From an uncultured Bacillota bacterium (GTDB lineage Bacteria; Bacillota_I; Bacilli_A; RF39; UBA660), in contig CAJKKJ010000027.1 in the NCBI GenBank assembly GCA_905200435.1, positions 1-8,060 of the forward strand: 8,060 bases of DNA. The letters run 5' to 3'. Of this stretch, positions 1-5,456 are shown piece after piece (the first letter of the stretch is position 1; each line of letters begins with the position of its first letter). The notes under the pieces were generated by a model, which was given only the letters and a program-made list of their open reading frames with translations, searched no databases and was not told the origin of the DNA. The position numbers and the translations under genes are program-made.

Positions 1-1
1 T

Positions 2-697
2 TGGACAAGCGTTTTTGTAAAACCATTAGCTTGGTTAATATTAAAAGTTGGACTTATTGTTAAAGATTACGGAATATCATTAATAATAATAACAATATTA
101 ATTAGATTATTATTATATCCATTAACTAATAGCACGGCTATGCAATCAGAAAGTCTAGCAAAAGCAAAACCAGAACTTGATAAATTAGAAAAAAAATATG
201 CTGGCAAAAATGACCAAGAGTCAATGATGAAAAAAAGTCAAGAAATGATGTTGGTATATAAAAAATACAATATTAATCCATTATCAAGTTGTTTATTCGC
301 TTTAATTCAAATACCACTTTTAATATCATTTTATGAATCAATGAATCGTTTACCAGCAATCTTTGAAGGAAAATTCTTACATATTGTAGATTTAGGTAAA
401 ACAGCATCAAGTGCCTTTGGAGATGTAGTAAATGGTGCATCAGCACTTAATCTATTATATATATTACTACCAATTCTAGTAACTCTAGTAACGCATTTTT
501 CATTTAAATTAAATAAAACAGCAACAACTGGAACAGAAGATAACATGATGAAATTTATGCCAATATATATGGTTGGAATAATAGGCTTCTCATCAATCTT
601 TATGTCAACAGCAATTTGTTTATACTGGATAACAAACAGTACATTTACAATAATTCAAAATCTAATTGTTAAAAGGAGAGTCCAAAATGCAAAATAA
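2..697 (+). CDS. yidC: Membrane protein insertase YidC/Oxa1/SpoIIIJ, 3' part only
   Basis: YidC inserts and folds membrane proteins in the cytoplasmic membrane, alone or with SecYEG. The reading frame is open to the left edge (231 codons visible plus TAA), so the signal peptide and true start lie outside. Seen in the fragment: a first core membrane helix around residues 23-41 containing R35, in the place of the conserved hydrophilic-groove arginine. A charged cytoplasmic hairpin follows (about 44-90, rich in Lys/Glu), then a helix with the family-like sequence NPLSSCLFALIQIPLLISFY. Further hydrophobic helices lie near residues 140-160 and 180-215, and the tail is short and basic (VKRRVQNAK). 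The large periplasmic domain of Gram-negative YidC would lie upstream and cannot be judged. Position next to khpB is the classical rnpA-yidC-khpB arrangement. The ATG at 140 is internal. Identification is from conserved sequence and synteny. Confidence 0.95.
   Translation, partial: WTSVFVKPLAWLILKVGLIVKDYGISLIIITILIRLLLYPLTNSTAMQSESLAKAKPELDKLEKKYAGKNDQESMMKKSQEMMLVYKKYNINPLSSCLFALIQIPLLISFYESMNRLPAIFEGKFLHIVDLGKTASSAFGDVVNGASALNLLYILLPILVTLVTHFSFKLNKTATTGTEDNMMKFMPIYMVGIIGFSSIFMSTAICLYWITNSTFTIIQNLIVKRRVQNAK
673..680 (+). promoter_or_regulatory. Ribosome binding site of khpB, inside the end of yidC
   Basis: AAGGAGAG lies 6 bases before the ATG at 687. It decides the khpB start in favour of this ATG over the in-frame TTG at 666, which lies upstream of the ribosome binding site and would add seven non-conserved residues. 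The site is within yidC coding sequence, which suggests translational coupling. Confidence 0.85.
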
Positions 698-1301
698 ATA
701 TGAAGGAAGAACATACGAAGAAGCATTACAAAAATGTTTAAGAGCACTAGAACTAGATGAAACAGAACTATATATTGATGTAAAAGAACTAGAACCATCT
801 GAAGATAATAAAAATAAAATAGAAATAACAGTATTACCAAAATCAGAAGTAATAGAATATATAAAAGAAATTATCCAAAATATTGGTAATGCACTAGTAT
901 CAAAAATAACAACCAAAGTAAGTGATATTGATGATGTATTAAATGTTTCGATATACTCAGAAGTAAATCCAATATTAATAGGTAAAGATGGAAAGAATTT
1001 GAGCGCAATTCAAACAATAATAAAACAAGCTATATTTAGAAAATTTAATAGAAGTGTAAAAATTTCAGTAGATATAGCAAATTATAAAAATAAAAAAATA
1101 AAAAATCTAAAATATGAAGTTTCAAAAATTGCAAATGAAGTACTAAACTCTAAAATAGACGCTCATTTAGATCCAATGAATTCATATGAAAGAAGAATCG
1201 TGCACACATTAATAAGTGAGTATAAAAACTTAGAAACAATAAGTGAAGGTGAAGAACCTAACCGTTATGTTGTAATCAAATATAAAGAAAACATAGACTA
1301 G
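687..1301 (+). CDS. khpB: RNA-binding protein KhpB (Jag; Jag_N-KH-R3H)
   Basis: Cytoplasmic single-stranded nucleic-acid-binding protein. In streptococci and other Firmicutes KhpB works with KhpA and affects cell elongation and division through post-transcriptional control (family knowledge). The 204-residue protein shows the three expected parts. A Jag_N domain spans about residues 1-50 (KYEGRTYEEALQKCL, as in family members). A KH domain follows at about 60-130 with the GxxG loop as GKDG at 99-102. An R3H domain spans about 140-204 with R169-x3-H173 in ERRIVH, followed by the typical GEEPNRYVVI ending. The spacer between Jag_N and KH is short. The ATG overlaps the end of yidC by 11 bases in another frame, so the two are probably co-transcribed and translationally coupled. 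The older name jag/spoIIIJ-associated protein also applies. Confidence 0.95.
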   Translation: MQNKYEGRTYEEALQKCLRALELDETELYIDVKELEPSEDNKNKIEITVLPKSEVIEYIKEIIQNIGNALVSKITTKVSDIDDVLNVSIYSEVNPILIGKDGKNLSAIQTIIKQAIFRKFNRSVKISVDIANYKNKKIKNLKYEVSKIANEVLNSKIDAHLDPMNSYERRIVHTLISEYKNLETISEGEEPNRYVVIKYKENID

Positions 1302-1315
1302 TAAGTCTTTTTTTC
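1295..1315 (+). terminator. Weak T-tailed hairpin after khpB
   Basis: AGACT (1295-1299) pairs with AGTCT (1304-1308) around a four-base loop AGTA, followed by a run of T. The stem is only 5 bp and contains the khpB stop codon (TAG 1299-1301). A new promoter directly downstream supports a transcription boundary here, but termination is probably partial. Confidence 0.5.
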
Positions 1316-1344
1316 TTGTATTATTTTTAAGTGTGTGCTAAAAT
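1316..1344 (+). promoter_or_regulatory. Sigma-A-type promoter of the mnmE-mnmG-rsmG operon
   Basis: The -35-like TTGTAT (1316-1321) and the -10 TAAAAT (1339-1344) are 17 bases apart. An extended -10 TGC (1336-1338) stands directly before the -10 hexamer. A strong ribosome binding site AAGGAGGT (1358-1365) sits 5 bases before the mnmE ATG, giving a leader of about 20 bases, too short for a riboswitch. Confidence 0.7.
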
Positions 1345-1370
1345 ACCATTAGAAAAAAAGGAGGTAAACT

Positions 1371-2717
1371 ATGAATGATACAATTGCAGCACTTGCAACA
1401 GCACTTGGAGTAGGGGCAATATCAATAATTAGAGTAAGTGGAGAAGAAGCAATAAGCATTGTAAATTCTATATTTAAAGGAAAAGATTTAACAAAAGTTG
1501 AAGATCACACCATAAATTATGGTTTTATTGTTGATAAAGACAAAAAAATAGATGAGGTATTAGTTTCGGTTATGAAAGCACCAAAAACATTTACTAAAGA
1601 AGATGTAGTAGAAATAAATTGTCATGGTGGTATAATCGCAAGTAATAAAATACTAGAACTATTATTAACAAATGGATGTAGGCTAGCCCAGCCAGGAGAA
1701 TTTACTAAAAGAGCATTTTTAAATGGTAGAATAAATTTAATAGAAGCCGATGGTATAATGGATATGATAAATGCCAAAACAACCAAAATGGGTTCGATGG
1801 CAATGCAAAAAATAAACGGAAATACAAGTAACAAAATAAAAGAAATAAGAAATCTATTAGCAGGTATTATAACAAATATCGAAGTAAATATTGATTATCC
1901 TGAATATTATGATATAGAAGAAATGACAAATGAAAAAATAGAAACAGGAATGAAAGAAATTCAAAATATCTTAGAACAAACAATAAAAAATTCTAAAGAT
2001 GGTGCAATTATTAAAAATGGTATAAATATGCTTATTCTAGGAAGACCAAATGTTGGAAAAAGTAGTTTATTAAATGCTTTACTTGAAGAAGAAAAAGCAA
2101 TTGTAACAGATATAGCAGGAACAACAAGAGATATTGTTGAAGGGGAAATAACAATAAATGGTATTGCTTTAAACCTAATAGATACAGCTGGAATAAGAGA
2201 ATCAGACAATCTAGTCGAACAAATTGGTGTTAATAAAAGTATCCAAATGATTGAAAAAGCTGATTTAATAATCTATATGTTAAATAATAATGATGTATTT
2301 ACAAAGGAAGATGCTGATTTATTAGAAAAAATAAGTAATAAACCACATATAGTATGTGTAAATAAAATAGATTTAGAAAACAAATTAATAATTCCTGAAA
2401 ATATCAAACCAATTAAAATGAGTATTCAAAATAAAAAAGGAATTGAAGAATTAAAAAATAAAATAATTGAAATGTTTAATCTAGAACAAATAGAAACAGC
2501 TGACTTAAATTACATAACAAACCCAGAACAAATAGCAAAACTAAAAAAGAGTTTAAATTTAACAAAAGAAGTATTATCTAAAGTACATCAAACAAGTGTT
2601 GATATGCTAGAAATAGATATCAGAGCTATTTGGACATGTTTAGGCGAAATATTAGGTGAAAGTTATGATGAAGAATTACTAGATGAACTATTTTCAAGAT
2701 TTTGTGTAGGGAAGTGA
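1371..2717 (+). CDS. mnmE: tRNA modification GTPase MnmE (TrmE)
   Basis: With MnmG, MnmE forms the complex that adds an aminomethyl or carboxymethylaminomethyl group to C5 of wobble uridine 34 in certain tRNAs, using a folate one-carbon donor and K+-dependent GTP hydrolysis. The 448 residues match the usual length of about 450-460. The N-terminal folate-binding TrmE domain (about 1-120) contains PGEFTKRAFLNGRINL. A helical domain is split by the G domain, which has G1 GRPNVGKS (224-231), TTRD in G2 (251-254), G3 DTAG (271-274) followed by IRE, and G4 NKID (331-334). The protein ends in CVGK (445-448), the family's C-x-G-K terminus with its essential cysteine, immediately followed by TGA. The start ATG has a near-perfect Shine-Dalgarno sequence. 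mnmG follows after 4 bases, so the two complex partners are made together. All key residues are present. Confidence 0.98.
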   Translation: MNDTIAALATALGVGAISIIRVSGEEAISIVNSIFKGKDLTKVEDHTINYGFIVDKDKKIDEVLVSVMKAPKTFTKEDVVEINCHGGIIASNKILELLLTNGCRLAQPGEFTKRAFLNGRINLIEADGIMDMINAKTTKMGSMAMQKINGNTSNKIKEIRNLLAGIITNIEVNIDYPEYYDIEEMTNEKIETGMKEIQNILEQTIKNSKDGAIIKNGINMLILGRPNVGKSSLLNALLEEEKAIVTDIAGTTRDIVEGEITINGIALNLIDTAGIRESDNLVEQIGVNKSIQMIEKADLIIYMLNNNDVFTKEDADLLEKISNKPHIVCVNKIDLENKLIIPENIKPIKMSIQNKKGIEELKNKIIEMFNLEQIETADLNYITNPEQIAKLKKSLNLTKEVLSKVHQTSVDMLEIDIRAIWTCLGEILGESYDEELLDELFSRFCVGK

Positions 2718-2721
2718 AATA

Positions 2722-4599
2722 ATGAAATATGAAATAATAGTTGTAGGAGGAGGTCATGCAGGCTGTGAAGCATCACTTGCATCAGCAAGAAAAGGCCATA
2801 AAACTCTTCTTGTAACATCAAATATAAAAAATATAGCCGATATGCCATGTAATCCATCAATTGGTGGATCAGCAAAAGGAATAGTAGTAAGAGAAATAGA
2901 TGCCTTAGGTGGCGAAATGGGTAGAAATGCTGATAAATCCTTACTACAAATAAAAATGTTGAATAATGCCAAAGGTCCAGCAGTCCGTGCTTTGCGCGCC
3001 CAAGCAGACAAAATAACATATCCACAAAATATGTTGAAAACTCTAAAAAATACAGAAAATTTAACAATTCTAGAAGGAATGGTTGAAGATTTAATAATTA
3101 AAGAAAATAAAGTAAAAGGAATTATACTTGAAGATGGAACAAAAATAGAATCTGAAATAGTAATATTAACAACTGGAACATATTTAAAAGCTGATATTAT
3201 GATTGGTTCAACAAGAACAAGAAGTGGCCCTCATTATGAAAAACCAAGTAATTTCTTAAGTGACAATTTAAAAAAGTATGGTTTAAAAATAATAAGATTA
3301 AAAACAGGTACTCCACAAAGAATTGATAGAAAAACAATTGATTTTTCAAAAACTGAATTAGAAGAAGGAGACAAAAATCCATTAACATTTAGTTTTGACG
3401 ACATTGTATACTATGATGTTGATAATCAAATACCATGTCATTTAACATATACAACAAGTAAAACTCATGAAATAATCAAAGAGAATATCCATAAATCAAG
3501 TATGTATGGTGGTTTAAATGATGTTACAGGAGTTGGTCCAAGATATTGTCCTTCAATAGAGGATAAAGTAATGCGTTTTAAAGATAAAGAAAGACACCAG
3601 TTATTCCTAGAACCAGAAAGTTTATACTATGATGATATATATTTACAAGGTTTTTCAACAAGTATGCCATACGAAATTCAAGAACAAATGGTCCATTCAT
3701 TACCAGGTTTAGAAAATGCAAAAATATTAAAATATGCTTATGCGATAGAATATGATGCCATTTATCCAACACAAATGAAAGCTAATCTAGAATCAAAAGT
3801 AATTGAAAATCTATTCACAGCAGGTCAAATAAATGGTACATCAGGTTATGAAGAAGCAGCATGTCAAGGTTTAATGGCCGGAATAAATGCATCTTTAAAA
3901 TTAGAAAACAAAGAACCACTTATTTTAAAAAGAAATGAAGCTTATATTGGCGTATTAATAGATGATTTAATAACAAAAGGTATAAAAGATCCCTATCGTT
4001 TATTATCATCTAGAGCAGAGTATCGCTTACTTTTAAGAAGTGATAACGCTGATGAAAGATTAACTCCAAAAGGAAAAGAAATAGGTCTAATATCAGATGA
4101 AAGATATGAAAAATATCTGAACAAAAAAAGTAAAGAACAAGAATTAATGAATCTTTTGAAAAAAAATAAAATAACTCCAAAACAAGATGTTTTAGAATAT
4201 TTGGAAAAAGTAAATTCATCAACATTAAAAGATGGTATATCATTATATGATTTATTAAAAAGACCTGAGATTAAAATGGAAAATATCGAGCATTTTGTTA
4301 ATTTAGATGAATATGAAAAAGAAATAAAAGAAAATGTTGAAATCAACATTAAATATGAAGGATATATAAATAAAGTAAATAAAGAAATAATAGATTATAA
4401 TAAATTGGAATCAAAAAAAATACCATCAGATATAGATTATGATAAAATAATTAATCTAGCAAGTGAAGCCAAACAAAAATTAAAAGAGGTAAGACCAGTT
4501 ACCCTAGCGCAAGCATTAAGAATAAGTGGTGTTAATCCAATAGATATATCATTACTTTCTATATATATAAAAAAGGAATACCAAAATGGAATTAAATGA
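2722..4599 (+). CDS. mnmG: tRNA uridine-5-carboxymethylaminomethyl synthase MnmG (GidA)
   Basis: FAD/NADH-dependent partner of MnmE in the modification of tRNA wobble uridine 34; cytoplasmic. The 625 residues match the normal full length. Visible hallmarks are the FAD dinucleotide-binding GGGHAG (9-14), PCNPSIGGSAKGI with the conserved catalytic-region C43, and REIDALGGEMG (58-67). Further on are RYCPSIEDK (274-282, second conserved C276), ERHQLFLEPE, QINGTSGYEEAA (369-380) and SSRAEYRLLLRSDNADERL (429-447). The C-terminal helical domain that contacts MnmE and tRNA ends in the conserved RISGVNPIDIS region. One minor oddity is a cysteine (C381) after GYEEAA, where alanine is usual. The ribosome binding site (GGGAAGTG) lies within the last codons of mnmE. 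The end overlaps rsmG by 14 bases, consistent with one operon. Confidence 0.98.
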   Translation: MKYEIIVVGGGHAGCEASLASARKGHKTLLVTSNIKNIADMPCNPSIGGSAKGIVVREIDALGGEMGRNADKSLLQIKMLNNAKGPAVRALRAQADKITYPQNMLKTLKNTENLTILEGMVEDLIIKENKVKGIILEDGTKIESEIVILTTGTYLKADIMIGSTRTRSGPHYEKPSNFLSDNLKKYGLKIIRLKTGTPQRIDRKTIDFSKTELEEGDKNPLTFSFDDIVYYDVDNQIPCHLTYTTSKTHEIIKENIHKSSMYGGLNDVTGVGPRYCPSIEDKVMRFKDKERHQLFLEPESLYYDDIYLQGFSTSMPYEIQEQMVHSLPGLENAKILKYAYAIEYDAIYPTQMKANLESKVIENLFTAGQINGTSGYEEAACQGLMAGINASLKLENKEPLILKRNEAYIGVLIDDLITKGIKDPYRLLSSRAEYRLLLRSDNADERLTPKGKEIGLISDERYEKYLNKKSKEQELMNLLKKNKITPKQDVLEYLEKVNSSTLKDGISLYDLLKRPEIKMENIEHFVNLDEYEKEIKENVEINIKYEGYINKVNKEIIDYNKLESKKIPSDIDYDKIINLASEAKQKLKEVRPVTLAQALRISGVNPIDISLLSIYIKKEYQNGIK

Positions 4600-5278
4600 A
4601 TTTATAGATGAATTAAAAAAAATAGATATAGAATTATCTTTAGAACAATTGAACCAGTTAGAACAATATTATAATCTAGTTATCGAAAAAAACAAAGTTA
4701 TGAATTTAACCGGTATAACAGATAAAAAAGAGTTCTACTTAAAACATTTTTATGATAGTTTAACATTAAATAAAATTGTGAATCTTAAAGAAATAGATTC
4801 CTTATGCGATATTGGAAGTGGGGCTGGTTTTCCAGGAATAGTCTTAAAAATAGCATTTCCTCATCTAAAAATTACATTAGTAGATTCATTAAATAAAAGG
4901 ATAATCTTTTTAAATGAAGTAATAAATAATTTGAATTTAAAGAACATCGAAGCAATATGTACAAGAGCAGAAGATTATTCAAGAATTAATGAAGAAAAAT
5001 ATGATTTAGTAACTGCAAGAGCAGTCGCAAGTTTAAGTGTTCTATTAGAGTGTTCAATTAGATTGGTAAAAATAAATAAATTTTTTGTTGCAATGAAAGG
5101 GAATCAAATAGAATCATTTAATCATGAAAAAGAATTACAAGTAAAAAAAATAGAAGAAATTGATTTTAAACTTCCTTTTGAAGAAAGTGAAAGAAAGTTA
5201 ATAAAGTTTCAAAAAATCAATTCAACACCGAAAAAATATCCAAGAACTTATAGTGTAATAAAAGCAAAACCACTATAG
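4586..5278 (+). CDS. rsmG: 16S rRNA (guanine527-N7)-methyltransferase RsmG (GidB)
   Basis: RsmG methylates N7 of G527 in the 530 loop of 16S rRNA using S-adenosylmethionine; loss of the enzyme gives low-level streptomycin resistance in several bacteria (family knowledge). The 230 residues are close to the usual 210-240. Seen in the protein are an N-terminal helical part (about 1-50) with the family sequence KVMNLTGI, the SAM-binding glycine-rich motif I DIGSGAGFPG (75-84), the acidic end of strand 2 at LVDS (98-101), TARAVA (143-148), and a C-terminal TPKKYPR. The ATG is preceded 7 bases upstream by AAGGAA (4573-4578) within mnmG, and the genes overlap by 14 bases in different frames, so translation is likely coupled. 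It is the last gene of the mnmE-mnmG-rsmG operon. Confidence 0.97.
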   Translation: MELNEFIDELKKIDIELSLEQLNQLEQYYNLVIEKNKVMNLTGITDKKEFYLKHFYDSLTLNKIVNLKEIDSLCDIGSGAGFPGIVLKIAFPHLKITLVDSLNKRIIFLNEVINNLNLKNIEAICTRAEDYSRINEEKYDLVTARAVASLSVLLECSIRLVKINKFFVAMKGNQIESFNHEKELQVKKIEEIDFKLPFEESERKLIKFQKINSTPKKYPRTYSVIKAKPL

Positions 5279-5283
5279 GTTTT

Positions 5284-5301
5284 TTATTTCCCGGGAAATA
5301 A
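5284..5301 (+). promoter_or_regulatory. Noc-binding site (NBS), perfect 18-bp palindrome
   Basis: TTATTTCCCGGGAAATAA is a perfect inverted repeat. Its core ATTTCCCGGGAAAT (5286-5299) is identical to the Noc-binding consensus established in Bacillus subtilis and different from parS (TGTTTCACGTGAAACA). It lies 5 bases after the rsmG stop and about 155 bases before noc, whose product carries the matching specificity residues. It could serve as a loading site for Noc spreading and membrane recruitment near the origin, and possibly for autoregulation (inferred). Confidence 0.9.
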
Positions 5302-5311
5302 TTATATATGT

Positions 5312-5336
5312 AATCCCTTATTTTATAAGGATTTTT
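5312..5336 (+). terminator. Rho-independent terminator of the mnmE-mnmG-rsmG operon
   Basis: AATCCCTTAT (5312-5321) pairs with ATAAGGATT (5325-5333), with one bulged C and a three-base T loop, giving about nine base pairs. A T tract follows (5332-5336). It stands between the Noc-binding palindrome and the noc promoter, where the upstream operon should end. Confidence 0.65.
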
Positions 5337-5346
5337 AAATTTAAAA

Positions 5347-5395
5347 AATATTTCCCAAAAATAAAATAAAATATTTCCCAAAATATTTCCCAAAA
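5347..5395 (+). repeat. Three direct copies of AATATTTCCCAAAA (Noc half-site repeats)
   Basis: Identical 14-mers lie at 5347-5360, 5370-5383 and 5382-5395 (the last two share two bases). Each contains ATTTCCC, the left half of the Noc-binding palindrome, followed by AAAA in place of GGGAAAT. The CCC triplets start at 5354, 5377 and 5389, so the spacings are 23 and 12 bases. The array ends two bases before the -35 element of the noc promoter, a position suited to regulation by Noc or to UP-element-like contact (inferred). Confidence 0.75.
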
Positions 5396-5397
5396 TG

Positions 5398-5426
5398 TTG
5401 AATTTTTATTTTTTTTGTAGTATGAT
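5398..5426 (+). promoter_or_regulatory. Sigma-A-type promoter of noc
   Basis: TTGAAT (5398-5403) and TATGAT (5421-5426) are separated by 17 bases, a good fit to the vegetative consensus. The leader would be about 25 bases and includes AGGAG (5445-5449), 7 bases before the noc ATG. The half-site repeats adjoin it upstream. Confidence 0.7.
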
Positions 5427-5456
5427 ATAAATGTATTAGAATATAGGAGTTGTCAT

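Noticed and set aside
666..686. TTG at 666 as the khpB start
   Set aside because: It lies upstream of a good ribosome binding site that points to the ATG at 687, and the extra seven residues are not part of the Jag_N domain.
140..697. ATG at 140 as the start of a 185-residue protein
   Set aside because: The same frame is open to the left edge and the upstream residues contain the first core helix and conserved arginine of YidC, so 140 is an internal methionine.
3018..3026. ATATCCACA, one mismatch from a DnaA box
   Set aside because: A single copy inside conserved mnmG coding sequence with no cluster of further boxes; expected by chance in AT-rich DNA.
5266..5284. AAAACC/GGTTTT hairpin with T run over the rsmG stop as the main terminator
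   Set aside because: The stem has only two G-C pairs; the hairpin at 5312-5336 is longer and better placed. It may contribute but is not annotated as a separate terminator.
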